From: Gardnerella vaginalis 1500E
GTDB taxonomy: Bacteria > Actinomycetota > Actinomycetes > Actinomycetales > Bifidobacteriaceae
DNA: 64,000 nt
Direction: 5' to 3'
Assembly (NCBI RefSeq): GCF_000263595.1
Contig: NZ_ADES01000020.1
Location: 1-64,000 of the forward strand
Below, in pieces: positions 33,041 through 43,647 of this stretch (the stretch's first letter is position 1; each line of letters begins with the position of its first letter). The notes beneath the pieces were generated by a model. The model was not told where the DNA came from. It searched no databases and worked only from the letters and a program-made list of their open reading frames with translations. The translations under genes were made by a program, and so were the position numbers.

Positions 33041-35896
33041 CTATGCTTTTTTAGCGGTAGATTTCTTTGAAGCGGTCTTCTTTGCAGAAGTTTTCTTTGC
33101 TGTAGATTTTTTCGCAGTAGACTTCTTTGCAGAAGATTTTGCAGTGCTTTTAGCAGCGCTCTTCTTGCGCTTTACAGGTCCAGCTGCGCGCTTTTGAGCC
33201 AATAGTGCAAATGCATCCTGCGGATCAATTGATTCAGGCGTATACTGCTTTGGCAAAGTGCGATTCGTTTCGCCATCAGTAATATAAGCCCCGTAGAAAC
33301 CATCTTTAATTACAACAGGCTTTCCAGTTTCAGGATCCGCACCAAGCTCACGAAGAGGAGGCTTAGCAGCACCACGAGTACGCTTACCATACTTTGGTTG
33401 TGCAAATAAATCTTTTGCTTCTTGCAAAGTAACAGTAAAAATAGCGTCTTCACTAGCTAAAGAGCGCGTTTCTGGCTTAGATTCCACAGTTTCGCCAGCA
33501 GAAATATCTATAGCAGAATATGTTTTAGTTAAGTATGGACCGTAACGACCATTATTTGCTTCGATACAAGCTAGTTTCACCACACCTTCAGCATCAACTT
33601 CTTCATACTCGCCAACCAAACGCGGCAAGTGCAAAAGCTGCAAAGCATCTTGCAAAGTTAAGGTTGAAGGATCCATAGTCTTAAACAAAGACGCCATTTT
33701 TGGACGCGACTTAGAAGACTTTGCACCAGAATTAGAAGACCTAGTATCTTCATTATCCTGAGAGTCAACTAAAGCAACGTACGGTCCAAAACGACCATTG
33801 CGCACCTCAACAGTGCCACCAGTTTCAGGATCTTTGCCCAACACGCGCGGACCTTCAGCATTGTTATCCAACAATTCTCGCGCAACATCCACGCTAAGCT
33901 CATCCGGAGCTAAAGTTTCCGGAAGAGAGGCGTGTCGAGGATTACCCTCAGTGTCCAAATGCGTAGTATCTTCCAAATAAGGTCCGTAACGGCCAACGCG
34001 AACGTGCAATCCGTCACCAATATTTATAGTGTTGATTTCACGCGCGTCAATTTCACCAAGTTCCGCAACCTGCTGCTGCAAACCAATATGAGCTTCTTCA
34101 GCAGACTTCGCAGATACATCTCCAGAACCAAAATAGAATCTAGTTAGCCAGTCACGACCGGTTTCTTCACCGTGTGCAATCCTGTCCAAACCATTTTCCA
34201 TATCCGCGGTAAACGCGTAATCAACATACTTTGGGAAGTTAGCTTCCAAAAGCTTGATTACAGCAAACGCAAGCCACGAAGGAATTAAAGCACGTCCACG
34301 CTCATACACGTATCCGCGATCAATGATCGTGGAAATAATAGTTGCATAAGTAGAAGGGCGGCCGATTTCCTTAGCTTCCAACGTTTTTACTAATGACGCT
34401 TCCGTGTAGCGTGCAGGCGGCTGAGTTTCGTGACCGTCTGCAGTAACGTTTTGAGCTGCAAGAACGTCACCTGCTTGCATTGGCGGCAAAGCTTTATCAT
34501 TATCTGAATCGGATGCAGAAGACGCACCAAAAACCTTCATAAAACCAGCAAAAGTAATTACGGTTCCAGAAGCTTGGAACAAAGCCTCACCATATTCTCC
34601 AGCAGAAGCATTTAACTTAACTGTTGCTGTAAAACCAGTAGCGTCTTCCATCTGAGACGCAAGAGTTCGCTGCCAAATAAGCGTATACAATTTAAGCTGA
34701 TCTGCAGGCAATTTATCCGCAAGCTCATCTGGGCTTAAGAAACGTGCTCCAGCAGGGCGAATACATTCGTGAGCTTCCTGCGCTCCCGCAGACGTAGTTG
34801 CGTACTGCTTAGGAGATTTAGAAACATATTCATCACCAAACGCTGCACGAGCGGCATTTCGCGCGGCCTCAATAGCCTCTTTAGAAAGCGTTACGGAATC
34901 CGTACGCATGTAAGTAATATAGCCGTTTTCGTATAAGGATTGCGCCGCTCGCATAGTTTGACGAGAGCTCATCGACAGGCGGTTTCCAGCAGTTTGTTGC
35001 AAAGTTGACGTAGTAAAAGGCGGCAAAGGACGACGATGATACGGCTTCGTTTCCATAGCGTTGACTATGAAATCTGCTTTTTGCAAAGATTGCGCAAGTT
35101 TGTTTGCAAATTCTGAATCTACATGCAAAGCAAGCTGTGACTCGCCTTTTGCAGCAATAAGCTCACCTTTTGAATTAAAATCTTTAGAACTAGCCAAACG
35201 ACGACCAGAAAGCTCGCTCATTCGCGCTTCAAAATCAACGATTTTACCGTCAGAACCTTTAGAGCCCAAAACAGCACTAATATCCCAGTATGAAGCCTTC
35301 CTAAAAGCCATACGCTCGCGCTCGCGCTCAACAATAAGTCTTGTTGCAACAGACTGAACACGACCAGCAGAAAGACCTGGGCCAACTTTTCTCCACAAAA
35401 CAGGAGAAAGCTCGTAACCATACAAACGATCTAGCACGCGACGCGTTTCTTGCGCATCAACCATATTGTCGTCAACATTTCGAGTATTACTAAGCGAGGC
35501 TTGAATAGCATCCTTAGTAATCTCGTGAAAAACCATACGCTTTACTGGCACTTTTGGTTTCAAAGCTTCAACCAAATGCCAGGCAATAGCCTCACCTTCG
35601 CGATCCTCATCAGTTGCCAAATACAGCTCGTCAGCTTTGGCGAGCGCAGACTTTAAATCGGCAACTGTTTTCTTTTTATCTGCTCCAACAACATAGTATG
35701 GAGCAAAACCATGATCAACATCAACGCCAAACTTGCCAAACGCAGCTTTGCGTGAGGCTGGAACTTGGCTTGGTTGAGCGAGGTCGCGAATATGCCCCAC
35801 CGACGCCATAACCGTGTATCCGTTACCCAAATACCCGCCAATTTTGCGCGCTTTCGTGGGAGACTCCACAATGACTAGCTTATGTTCTGCTGTCAT
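33041..35896 (-). CDS. topA: DNA topoisomerase I
   Basis: A type IA topoisomerase that relaxes negative supercoils, about 951 residues. The Toprim domain opens with HKLVIVESPTKARKIGGYLG and continues with LATDEDREGEAIAWHL. The active-site Tyr lies in GYITYMRTDSVTLS. Four C-terminal topoisomerase repeats follow (RNGRFGPYVAL, NNGRYGPYLT, KDGFYGAYIT and a VGRYGPYLEDT copy). The protein ends in a run of Lys/Ala/Ser/Thr repeats typical of actinobacterial TopA and used for DNA binding; no zinc fingers are seen. The ATG at 35896 is preceded by AAAGGAG. Confidence 0.96.
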   Translation of the reverse strand: MTAEHKLVIVESPTKARKIGGYLGNGYTVMASVGHIRDLAQPSQVPASRKAAFGKFGVDVDHGFAPYYVVGADKKKTVADLKSALAKADELYLATDEDREGEAIAWHLVEALKPKVPVKRMVFHEITKDAIQASLSNTRNVDDNMVDAQETRRVLDRLYGYELSPVLWRKVGPGLSAGRVQSVATRLIVERERERMAFRKASYWDISAVLGSKGSDGKIVDFEARMSELSGRRLASSKDFNSKGELIAAKGESQLALHVDSEFANKLAQSLQKADFIVNAMETKPYHRRPLPPFTTSTLQQTAGNRLSMSSRQTMRAAQSLYENGYITYMRTDSVTLSKEAIEAARNAARAAFGDEYVSKSPKQYATTSAGAQEAHECIRPAGARFLSPDELADKLPADQLKLYTLIWQRTLASQMEDATGFTATVKLNASAGEYGEALFQASGTVITFAGFMKVFGASSASDSDNDKALPPMQAGDVLAAQNVTADGHETQPPARYTEASLVKTLEAKEIGRPSTYATIISTIIDRGYVYERGRALIPSWLAFAVIKLLEANFPKYVDYAFTADMENGLDRIAHGEETGRDWLTRFYFGSGDVSAKSAEEAHIGLQQQVAELGEIDAREINTINIGDGLHVRVGRYGPYLEDTTHLDTEGNPRHASLPETLAPDELSVDVARELLDNNAEGPRVLGKDPETGGTVEVRNGRFGPYVALVDSQDNEDTRSSNSGAKSSKSRPKMASLFKTMDPSTLTLQDALQLLHLPRLVGEYEEVDAEGVVKLACIEANNGRYGPYLTKTYSAIDISAGETVESKPETRSLASEDAIFTVTLQEAKDLFAQPKYGKRTRGAAKPPLRELGADPETGKPVVIKDGFYGAYITDGETNRTLPKQYTPESIDPQDAFALLAQKRAAGPVKRKKSAAKSTAKSSAKKSTAKKSTAKKTSAKKTASKKSTAKKA

Positions 35897-36028
35897 ATTC
35901 GCTCCTTTCCTAACACAATCAAACATACACGCATTAACTGTATGCTTCGCACTAACTGTATCGCAAGTTACGCTGTACGTCTATTAAATTCCACCTCGGT
36001 GGATAAAAGCAGATAGAGTAGACATTTT

Positions 36029-37207
36029 TCATGCAGCAGACGGTGGCGTTGGAGGCGCACCAACTAATCCAAGCCTTCCAAGCGGAGAAGCTGTAGAATG
36101 ACGCATTACCATAATCACGCCATAAACAAGCAAAGATACACCAATAGTCAGCCAATATGTTGCAGTATAAGACACATTAGCCGCCCACTGTGCAAAAATA
36201 TCTACGCCTGGCAAAATTTGCCATATTAAATATAGTGCGTAAAGGCAAGCAAGAACACCCAAAGTAATCATAGAACTTCCTACAATTTGCACGCTAATTG
36301 AGGATCTTCTATACGCAGGCATGTCCATTCCGCTGCAACGCGTTAAAGCAAGCACAATAAGAGTTACTGCAGCAACTATTAGCAATGAAATAAGCACGTC
36401 GGAAGACCTATGCCAGTGACCAGCAACAAGTGAAAGTTGCACCAAAGTAGTTATTGCAGCGCTTGCAACAGCAACCCATGCGCGCCAAACTCTAGAAACA
36501 GTACAAATAAGCAAAGCACAAGACGCACAAATAAGTAGAGTATGACCAGAAGGTGCTGAATTTGCCGACAAATACTCAATATTAATAAGCATTGGTCGAG
36601 GAAGAATCTTTTTTAAAGGTTCAGCAGCTGCGGCCAAAATAATGATTCCTGCGCACTGACCAAGCAGCCACCAGCGTTTTCGAACACAAGCTAAAACTAA
36701 AGCAATTGCTGCAATAACAACACCAAGAATAATAACAACAAGTGAATTGCAAAGCGGTTTTAAGCAAGTAGATAACCATGCCGGCATTCCTCTAGAACCA
36801 AAACCATCAATTACCATTTCCTCATAGCTTTGGCCGAGTATTGTTTGCACGCTCACAAACCAAACACCAACTGCAGAAGCTAAAAATATGACTGCAAGCG
36901 CAACACACCATAATATTGTTGAAACACGCGGGCGCTTAAGAAGCGGATCAAACTCGTCAACATTGTCTTCTTGTAAGGAAGAATCTTTACTTGATTTTGA
37001 TTTTGCGTCAGTTTCTACGCCAGCTTTTGCGTCAGTTTCTACCCCAGCTTCCGCAATCTTCTTTGAATCTAATAGCTCTACTTCAGATTCATCGCTACTA
37101 GGCACTGCAGAAAAAGCCTTAACTTCTGGCAAGTCTGGAAGCTCTTCAATATCTTTCAAACTATTGGCATTTAAGCCGTCATTTGTTCCTGTAAATTCTT
37201 CGCTCAT
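36029..37207 (-). CDS. PAP2-family membrane phosphatase
   Basis: An integral membrane protein of 392 residues with a hydrophilic, acidic N-terminus of about 90 residues and then six or more hydrophobic segments. The phosphatidic acid phosphatase type 2 signature is present in order: KKILPRP, SAPSGHT and VAGHWHRSSD. It probably dephosphorylates a lipid phosphate such as undecaprenyl pyrophosphate or phosphatidate at the outer membrane face. The N-terminus includes an AGVETDAK duplication from a 24-bp tandem repeat (37005-37052). It ends in a short Pro-rich tail. It is upstream of topA on the same strand. Confidence 0.85.
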   Translation of the reverse strand: MSEEFTGTNDGLNANSLKDIEELPDLPEVKAFSAVPSSDESEVELLDSKKIAEAGVETDAKAGVETDAKSKSSKDSSLQEDNVDEFDPLLKRPRVSTILWCVALAVIFLASAVGVWFVSVQTILGQSYEEMVIDGFGSRGMPAWLSTCLKPLCNSLVVIILGVVIAAIALVLACVRKRWWLLGQCAGIIILAAAAEPLKKILPRPMLINIEYLSANSAPSGHTLLICASCALLICTVSRVWRAWVAVASAAITTLVQLSLVAGHWHRSSDVLISLLIVAAVTLIVLALTRCSGMDMPAYRRSSISVQIVGSSMITLGVLACLYALYLIWQILPGVDIFAQWAANVSYTATYWLTIGVSLLVYGVIMVMRHSTASPLGRLGLVGAPPTPPSAA

Positions 37208-37277
37208 ACTTTAGACTTTACGACAGTCTCTATGACAGCGCTAGTTTTGCGCATAATAAAATTTTGGCAAAATAAAA

Positions 37278-37360
37278 CCTCCACGCACCCACCAGAGGCC
37301 ACTTACCCTTGCTGCATTTCTGCCCTGGGGGGATTGGGTGACATAGTGCCACGCGGAGGC
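37278..37360 (-). ncRNA. ffs: Signal recognition particle RNA (small 4.5S type)
   Basis: On the minus strand a transcript of about 83 nt begins CCTCCGCGTGG and ends CGTGGAGG, which pair to close a long hairpin. The apical part contains CAGGGC-AGAAAT-GCAGCAAGGGT, the domain IV core with the CAGG/AGCA symmetric loop bound by Ffh. It is followed by TTTTATTTTG, a plausible termination signal. It pairs with Ffh to target nascent membrane proteins. Confidence 0.88.
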
Positions 37361-37367
37361 TCTAACT

Positions 37368-37395
37368 ATATTACACGATTTTCGCTACATGTCGA
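37368..37395 (-). promoter_or_regulatory. Predicted promoter of the SRP RNA
   Basis: On the minus strand TCGACA (37390-37395) and TAATAT (37368-37373) are 16 nt apart, placing transcription start close to 37360, the predicted RNA 5' end. Confidence 0.6.
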
Positions 37396-37453
37396 GTGGC
37401 AATAATGAGTAATAGAAACTAAAAGTAAACTAATAGCTACTATTAGCAATAAA

Positions 37454-38596
37454 TTAGGCTCTCCAAACGCTTTTACCGCGCTCTTTCGCTTCTTCAACAT
37501 CCGCATTAAGCTGCAGCTCATCCGCTTCAACTTCGCCAGCAATATAGCGCTCAACTAATTGGCGAGCTTCGTTATCTTCATGCTGAACTGCAGGAGACTT
37601 CATAAAGTAGGAGCTTGGAGCCAAAATCGGGCCAGAAAGTTTACGGTCCAAAGCGATTTTTGCAGCTCGAACAGCATCAATAACAATACCGGCAGAATTT
37701 GGAGAATCCCAAACCTCAAGCTTGTACTCCAAATTAAGCGGAACATCACCAAAAGTCGTACCTTCCAAACGCACAAAAGCAAACTTGCGATCATCCAGCC
37801 AAGCAACGTAGTCGGATGGACCAATATGAACATTGTGCTCATCCATTTCGTGAGGAACGATTGAAGTTACTGCGCGTGTCTTAGAAATCTTTTTAGACTC
37901 CAGCCTTGAACGCTGAAGCATGTTCATAAAGTCCATGTTTCCACCAACATTCAGCTGATAGGTGCGGTCTAAACGAACACCACGATCTTCAAAAAGTCTA
38001 GCCATAACACGGTGAGTAATAGTTGCACCCACCTGGCTTTTAATATCGTCACCAATAATAGGAACTCCGGCATCGCGGAACTTCTGCGCCCATTCAGGAT
38101 CAGAGGCAATAAATACCGGTAAACAATTTACAAAAGCGCAACCAGCTTCCATTGCAAATGTTGCATAAGCTTTATCCGCCTCTTCAGAGCCGACTGGCAA
38201 ATAAGAAACAAGCACATCAACATGCTTATCTCGCAAAACTTGAGCTACGTCAACAGGCTCAGCCTCGGACTCATCAATCATCTCACGATAATAATCACCT
38301 AAACCGTCATAAGTAGGGCCGCGCATAACTTCCACACCCAAATTTGGCACGTCAGCAAAGCGAATAGTATTGTTCTGCGAAGCTCCAATTGCTTCGCTTA
38401 AATCATGCCCAACTTTTAAAGAATCAACATCGAATGCTGCAACAAACTCAATATCGCGCACACGATACTGTCCAAAAACAGCGTGCATCAACCCTGGAAT
38501 TTTCTCACCGTCATCAGCGTTTTTGTAATATTCAACGCCCTGAACCAGCGACGAAGCGCAATTACCTACTCCGGCAATGGCAACGCGGATGCTCAT
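37454..38596 (-). CDS. ino1: Inositol-3-phosphate synthase, actinobacterial type
   Basis: An NAD-dependent enzyme converting glucose-6-phosphate to 1L-myo-inositol-1-phosphate, 380 residues. The Rossmann motif [16 protein letters not shown] opens the protein. The family stretches [30 protein letters not shown] and [11 protein letters not shown] follow. Its length matches the short actinobacterial form rather than the eukaryotic one. The ATG at 38596 has AAGGAG about 8 nt upstream. It is monocistronic, between the SRP RNA and a divergent penicillin-binding protein gene. Confidence 0.92.
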   Translation of the reverse strand: MSIRVAIAGVGNCASSLVQGVEYYKNADDGEKIPGLMHAVFGQYRVRDIEFVAAFDVDSLKVGHDLSEAIGASQNNTIRFADVPNLGVEVMRGPTYDGLGDYYREMIDESEAEPVDVAQVLRDKHVDVLVSYLPVGSEEADKAYATFAMEAGCAFVNCLPVFIASDPEWAQKFRDAGVPIIGDDIKSQVGATITHRVMARLFEDRGVRLDRTYQLNVGGNMDFMNMLQRSRLESKKISKTRAVTSIVPHEMDEHNVHIGPSDYVAWLDDRKFAFVRLEGTTFGDVPLNLEYKLEVWDSPNSAGIVIDAVRAAKIALDRKLSGPILAPSSYFMKSPAVQHEDNEARQLVERYIAGEVEADELQLNADVEEAKERGKSVWRA

Positions 38597-38769
38597 ATAG
38601 ACTCCTTGCCTGCAAAAAATCAGCGGCATTACGTTATGCCGCACTCATACACATTTCATAATACTATTTCCATAAGCATTATGTGCAATATGGGAGATTT
38701 TCAGTCGTTTCTACGCCGAAACATGTAATTTCTGTGAAAAATTCAATACCGAGCGCTACGGTGGAATGT

Positions 38770-41139
38770 ATGGTTGTAAATAAAGCTGGAAGACGAGCGT
38801 CTAATTCGCGCAAAAACGAGACAAGAAGCGTATCGTCGCAATCACAAAAAAATACGAATACGCCAGCCTCTCTTCCACCTCGTGGACAAGGCTCATACGG
38901 CTCATATCATTCTTCAGGTTCCGGCAATAGCAACCGTGGCTCAAGACGAGAACGCTCACGCGCATACACGCGTCAGCAGCGCAGAAAGACTTGGCGCGGA
39001 AGGCATCCTATTATTTTTTGGGCGCTAATACTAATTTTTGTACCTATTTTAATTGGCGCAGCAATTTTCGCTTATATGTACGCAACTACCGACATACCTG
39101 CTCCTGACAAAGTTGCTATGGCAGATAAAACCAAGGTTTATTACGCAGATGGAAAAACAGAGTTGGGGTCTTTTGCTGAACAAAACCGTGAGATTATTAA
39201 TTGTTCAGTTCTTCCTAAATACGTTGGACAGGCAATAGTTGCTTCAGAAAACCGCTCCTTCTACCAAGATGGCGGAATTGATTTTAAGGGAATTGGCCGC
39301 GCTCTTATTCATAACGTTACTAAACGTGGTCGCTGGGGCGGCTCTACCATTACACAGCAGTACGCTGAACGCTACTATCTTGGCGAAACTAAAACGTATC
39401 TCGGTAAACTTCACGAAGCTATTTTGGCTTTGAAAATCGCTCAAACACAAGATAAAGATACTGTTTTATGCAATTACATGAACACTATTTATCTTGGACG
39501 CGGCGCTTATGGTATTCAAGCGGCAGCAAAAGCTTATTTCGGCGTAGAAGCTAAAGATCTGACATTATCTCAGGCAGCTCTTTTGGCGGGCATAATTCCT
39601 GCTCCAAGTAGTTGGGATCCTGCAATCGGCCCTAAAGAAGCCAGCATTCGCTTTAAGCGAGTGCTGAAAATTATGAAAAAAGACGGTTATATTACGGCTT
39701 CTCAAGCAGCAAAAGCTAAGATTCCAAAAACAATTACACAAACTACGCAAAATATGTATGCAGGTCCGCAAGGATACTTACTGCACATGGTTCGCGACGA
39801 GTTGACTGGGAATGGTGCTTTTAGCCAGGAAGATCTCGATAGCGGCGGATACCGTATTATTACTACGATTGATAAGTCTAAACAAGATTTAATGTTTAAT
39901 GTTGCAAGCCCTTCTCAAGGCGGACGTGGGATTGTGCCGCAAGGATTGCAAATTGGCGGAATTTCTGTAAACGCAAAAGACGGCTCGATTATTTCGGTTT
40001 ATGCAGGCGACGACTATTTAACAAAACAGTTAAATAACGCAACTCAAGCACTTTATGAGCCTGGATCTACAATGAAGCCTTTTGCTTTAATTGGCGCAAT
40101 TCAAGCAGGCACGAGTCTTGACACAATGTTCAACGGAAATTCGCCGCGCAAGTTTGACGGTATTGAAAAACCTGTTGGAAACTTTGCAAACGCAAGCTAT
40201 GGCATGATTAACTTGTATAAAGCAACTGCAGATTCCGTCAATACGGTCTATATGGATTTGCAGAGTAAACTTGGCGCTAAAAAAGTTGCGCATACAGCTG
40301 TTACTGCAGGACTAAGTCCTAAGAGAGTTAATGGTAAAAACCCGTTTACTGTGCTCGGTAATGATTCTGTACATGTAAGCGAAATTGCGCGCGCTTACGC
40401 AACTTTTGCCAATCAAGGCAGACGCCCAGATTTGCATATTGTTGCTAGCGTAAAGAATCCTGATGGCAAAGAGTTTTATCGTGCGCCAACTGTTGGAAAG
40501 CAAGTTTTCTCGCCAACAGATGCTGCATTAGCAACAAAAGCAATGGTTGGAGTAGTTCAACACGGTACTGCAACCGAAGCCAGATCAATTGGAAGGCCTG
40601 TAGCTGGTAAATCTGGAACAGCAAACGACGAAACCGCTGGAAGCTTCGTAGGATTTACGCCAAATATTGTTACGGCTTTTGCAATTTGGAATCCAGACGC
40701 AAATGGCAGTCCACAAGTAATTAAACCGTTCCACGGATATCTTGGAGGAAGCGACTACCCTGTTCACTTGTTTACTAGGTACATGCGCCAAGCTGTAGCA
40801 GGAACTCCTGTTGCTAAATTCCCTGAAGTAAAAGATACTGGTAAGATTGGTGGGCCGGACGGCACGTGGGGCTTAGGCGATAGACATGCTTACACTCATG
40901 ATGAAGATGAAGAAAATAAAAATAAGGACAAAGATAAAGACAAGGATAAAGATACAGACAATTTAGACCCTGACCATATTAATCGTGGAGACAATCCGTG
41001 GGATAGCTATACAAATAGTGGAAGCTACGGAAATAGCGGAAACTACAGTAATAGTTACGGCGACAACTACGGAAATTCGAAATCTGAGAACACTGGTGAA
41101 AGCCAGTCAGATGCTTCTACGCCACACAGCGGGCAGTAA
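38770..41139 (+). CDS. Class A penicillin-binding protein (transglycosylase/transpeptidase)
   Basis: A bifunctional peptidoglycan synthase, about 789 residues, anchored by one N-terminal helix (PIIFWALILIFVPILIG). The GT51 domain shows ASENRSFYQDGGIDFKG and RWGGSTITQQYAE. The transpeptidase has the three serine-enzyme motifs: STMK in YEPGSTMKPFAL, SVN in ADSVNTVYMD and KSGT in AGKSGTANDE. Basic Ser/Arg-rich cytoplasmic N-terminal residues precede the helix. The C-terminus has a Lys-Asp repeat and an Asn/Ser/Gly/Tyr-rich tail. No strong ribosome binding site is seen; the ATG at 38770 is chosen because homology begins soon after. Divergent from ino1. Confidence 0.92.
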   Translation: MVVNKAGRRASNSRKNETRSVSSQSQKNTNTPASLPPRGQGSYGSYHSSGSGNSNRGSRRERSRAYTRQQRRKTWRGRHPIIFWALILIFVPILIGAAIFAYMYATTDIPAPDKVAMADKTKVYYADGKTELGSFAEQNREIINCSVLPKYVGQAIVASENRSFYQDGGIDFKGIGRALIHNVTKRGRWGGSTITQQYAERYYLGETKTYLGKLHEAILALKIAQTQDKDTVLCNYMNTIYLGRGAYGIQAAAKAYFGVEAKDLTLSQAALLAGIIPAPSSWDPAIGPKEASIRFKRVLKIMKKDGYITASQAAKAKIPKTITQTTQNMYAGPQGYLLHMVRDELTGNGAFSQEDLDSGGYRIITTIDKSKQDLMFNVASPSQGGRGIVPQGLQIGGISVNAKDGSIISVYAGDDYLTKQLNNATQALYEPGSTMKPFALIGAIQAGTSLDTMFNGNSPRKFDGIEKPVGNFANASYGMINLYKATADSVNTVYMDLQSKLGAKKVAHTAVTAGLSPKRVNGKNPFTVLGNDSVHVSEIARAYATFANQGRRPDLHIVASVKNPDGKEFYRAPTVGKQVFSPTDAALATKAMVGVVQHGTATEARSIGRPVAGKSGTANDETAGSFVGFTPNIVTAFAIWNPDANGSPQVIKPFHGYLGGSDYPVHLFTRYMRQAVAGTPVAKFPEVKDTGKIGGPDGTWGLGDRHAYTHDEDEENKNKDKDKDKDKDTDNLDPDHINRGDNPWDSYTNSGSYGNSGNYSNSYGDNYGNSKSENTGESQSDASTPHSGQ

Positions 41140-41167
41140 TTACAGAAAGTATAAGGAATCATAAATA

Positions 41168-41941
41168 GTGGAACAAAAGACTGAAAAATCAGAAAAAATT
41201 ACGAATACACAATCAAATAAGAATATTTTGCGTGCGGTATTTTGGGATATGGATGGCACGCTTATTGATTCGGAACCGTATTGGCACGAGTCTGAATTTT
41301 ATTTAGTAGAAAAATACGGCGGATATTGGGATGAAGATTTAGCTTGGAAATGTTCTGGCGGTTCTTTGGAAACAGTTGCAAATAAAATGATTCCTTCCGG
41401 AACTAAACTTACGGTAGAAGAAATCGGCAAAGGGATGGTCGATTACGTTGCAGCTCGTGAAGCTGAGTGCGTGCCGTGGATTCCAGGAGTTCTAGATCTT
41501 CTTAAAAGCCTCACAAATGCTGGTATTCCTTCTATTTTAGTCAGCAATTCTCCGCGCTGCTTAGTAGAAAATATTGTTAAGCATGCTCCAGAAGGCGCTT
41601 TTGCTGGATACGTTTGTGGCGACGATGGTTTTAAGCCTAAGCCAAGCGCTGAGCCATATTTGGCTGCTGGGAAAATGGTTGGTATTTGTGGAAGCGCGGA
41701 AGAAATCGCTGAGCAAATGGCTCACTGCGTAATCATAGAAGATTCTTTATCTGGTCTTACTGCTGCAGTTAATTCTGGAGCTACTGTAGTTGCGCAAACT
41801 GGTTTTTCGCGCGCAAATATTGAGGAAAGTAAGCATCACGCTGAACTTAATGGATATGAAGGCGTGAGCGCAAAAACTCTTGAAAATATTGTTATTAAAC
41901 GCGCCAAGCTCGCCACAGAACAACAGATTTCTCGTCTTTAA
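41168..41941 (+). CDS. HAD-superfamily hydrolase, beta-phosphoglucomutase-like
   Basis: A cytoplasmic haloacid-dehalogenase phosphatase or mutase, 257 residues starting with GTG behind AAGGA. Motif I is FWDMDGTLIDSEPYW, motif II SILVSNSPR, motif III lies in GDDGFKPKPSAEPYL and motif IV is CVIIEDSLSGLTAA. The cap domain is of the small helical C1 type. The substrate is likely a sugar phosphate, but this is not certain. It follows the penicillin-binding protein by 28 bp and its last 47 bp overlap the end of convergent hspR. Confidence 0.88.
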   Translation: MEQKTEKSEKITNTQSNKNILRAVFWDMDGTLIDSEPYWHESEFYLVEKYGGYWDEDLAWKCSGGSLETVANKMIPSGTKLTVEEIGKGMVDYVAAREAECVPWIPGVLDLLKSLTNAGIPSILVSNSPRCLVENIVKHAPEGAFAGYVCGDDGFKPKPSAEPYLAAGKMVGICGSAEEIAEQMAHCVIIEDSLSGLTAAVNSGATVVAQTGFSRANIEESKHHAELNGYEGVSAKTLENIVIKRAKLATEQQISRL

Positions 41942-42491
41942 TTGCGTTATTATCGCTTGCGTTTGCATACTCTGATGACGAATAAGACGACGGCAAAGCT
42001 CGGCGCTCAGTGCGAATATCTCGTCTCCAGCGCCTAGCATTGCGAGAACGCTGCATTTCCACAATGTCACCATCTGCGTTTGCGGCAAAAATATTGCGTT
42101 CTGAAGACTCTGCAGCTTCTGTTAAATGACGAACTTGCCTTTTAAGCTGTCGATTTTCTTCTTGCAGATCCAGAATTTGCATAATTCCAGCTAAATTGAT
42201 ACCTTCATTTTGGCTTAAATTCTGCGTTTGTACAATTCTGCTTATATCTCGCAAAGAGTATCTGCGAGCGCCACCTTCTGTGCGCTGAGGCATGATTAAA
42301 CGCAAACGATCGTATTGACGAAGGGTTTGCGGATGAGTATTGGTAAGGCGCGCTACATGGCTGACGGTAAATATTGGCAAATCGATTGTAAAACCTACTT
42401 CGTCCGCGCCGTCAAGCGTTGCACTACCACGCACTAAAGCAACTGCGCACATTTCATACAGTGCTTTAGTTTCACGCGTTATAGGTGTCAT
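41895..42491 (-). CDS. hspR: HspR heat-shock repressor (MerR family)
   Basis: A MerR-type repressor of 198 residues. The DNA-binding domain reads FTVSHVARLTNTHPQTLRQY, followed by the wing RTEGGARRYSLRDISRI. A coiled coil (ILDLQEENRQLKRQVRHL) leads to a basic, disordered C-terminus. In actinobacteria HspR binds HAIR elements with DnaK as co-repressor. Here it is the last gene of dnaK-grpE-dnaJ-hspR, closing a negative feedback loop. The C-terminus is longer than in many HspR proteins and overlaps the convergent HAD gene. Confidence 0.92.
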   Translation of the reverse strand: MTPITRETKALYEMCAVALVRGSATLDGADEVGFTIDLPIFTVSHVARLTNTHPQTLRQYDRLRLIMPQRTEGGARRYSLRDISRIVQTQNLSQNEGINLAGIMQILDLQEENRQLKRQVRHLTEAAESSERNIFAANADGDIVEMQRSRNARRWRRDIRTERRALPSSYSSSEYANASDNNAIKDEKSVVLWRAWRV

Positions 42492-42535
42492 AGCACGCCT
42501 TCCTTTACTTTTACTTTTCTTAATTTATTTTTACA

Positions 42536-43588
42536 CTAATTTTGTCTCAAATTATTAATTTCTTCCGAGTAAGATTCGCCGGCAGTCTTATCAAATTCTT
42601 TTGCAGCATGCTTAAGTAGCATAGTTGCGCGCTTTGGTACGCGAATTTGCACAATACCAATAAAATCGCCGTTGGAACCTGGCACACCGGAGCCTTGAGC
42701 ACGAATCTCGTCTCCACTAGAAGACCCAGCAGGCACTTTAAAAGTCACAGCATTGCCATCTACGTCATTAAGCGTAACTTTTGCGCCGTGCACAGCTTCG
42801 CTCAAAGTTACCGGAAGAGTTGCGACCAAATCGTTTGCGCGCAAAGTGAATTTATTAGATTCTTCTACATGAACTTGTAGGTACAAATCTCCTGCAGAAC
42901 CGCCAAATCTTCCTGGCTTTCCTTTGCCTTTTAAACGAATTTTTTGACCGTTTTTTACTCCGGCTGGAATATGCGTTTTAAAAGTTTCGCCTGCCGCGCG
43001 AAGGGACACAGTGGCACCTTTAAAAGCCTGCTTAAAAGTGAGTTTGATATCTGTTGTTATATCGTCACCTTTTGTAGGCACATTTTGGTTTTGCGCACTT
43101 TCGTACTGCTCGCCAGCAAAACTATTCGCGCTTTGGAATCCAGACGCACCAGAATTTTGACGCCCACCGCCAAACATGGAGAAAATATCACCCATATTTG
43201 GGCCAGCGCCACTACTTGCGAAACGAATGCGCGAGCCGTTGCCGCCCATTGCGCCCATTCCTGCACCGCCGTTAAACATGGAGAAAATATCCGAGAAGCT
43301 TGACGCATCAAATCCGCCTGCTCCCCCAGCGCCACCGGCAAAACGAGCACCTCCTGCACCAAATTGACGAATAGCATCGTAGCGTTGGCGCGTTTGGCTA
43401 TCTTTTAGAACATCATAAGCTTCAGAAACGTCCTTAAACTTTTCTTCAGCTTCTTTTGTTTTGTTCAAATCCGGATGATACTTACGCGCTAACTTACGAT
43501 ACGCTTTAGTAATCGTTGCTTCGTCAGCGTCTTTGGAGACACCTAAAACTTTATAAAAATCTTTAGCTAACCACTCATTTTCAGCCAT
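42536..43588 (-). CDS. dnaJ: DnaJ-type co-chaperone without zinc fingers
   Basis: A J-protein of 350 residues that stimulates DnaK ATPase. The J-domain starts [20 protein letters not shown] and holds the HPD motif in KYHPDL. A long Gly/Phe/Met-rich linker with two IFSMF repeats follows, then the substrate-binding C-terminal domains. The four CxxCxGxG zinc motifs of classical DnaJ are absent, so this is the class B (CbpA/DnaJ2-like) form usual for HspR operons. It lies between grpE and hspR. Confidence 0.93.
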   Translation of the reverse strand: MAENEWLAKDFYKVLGVSKDADEATITKAYRKLARKYHPDLNKTKEAEEKFKDVSEAYDVLKDSQTRQRYDAIRQFGAGGARFAGGAGGAGGFDASSFSDIFSMFNGGAGMGAMGGNGSRIRFASSGAGPNMGDIFSMFGGGRQNSGASGFQSANSFAGEQYESAQNQNVPTKGDDITTDIKLTFKQAFKGATVSLRAAGETFKTHIPAGVKNGQKIRLKGKGKPGRFGGSAGDLYLQVHVEESNKFTLRANDLVATLPVTLSEAVHGAKVTLNDVDGNAVTFKVPAGSSSGDEIRAQGSGVPGSNGDFIGIVQIRVPKRATMLLKHAAKEFDKTAGESYSEEINNLRQN

Positions 43589-43647
43589 TTGTGCCTCCTT
43601 TCTTTACAAGCACATTGGCTATTTCGCTTTTTGACCAAATATAGCCT

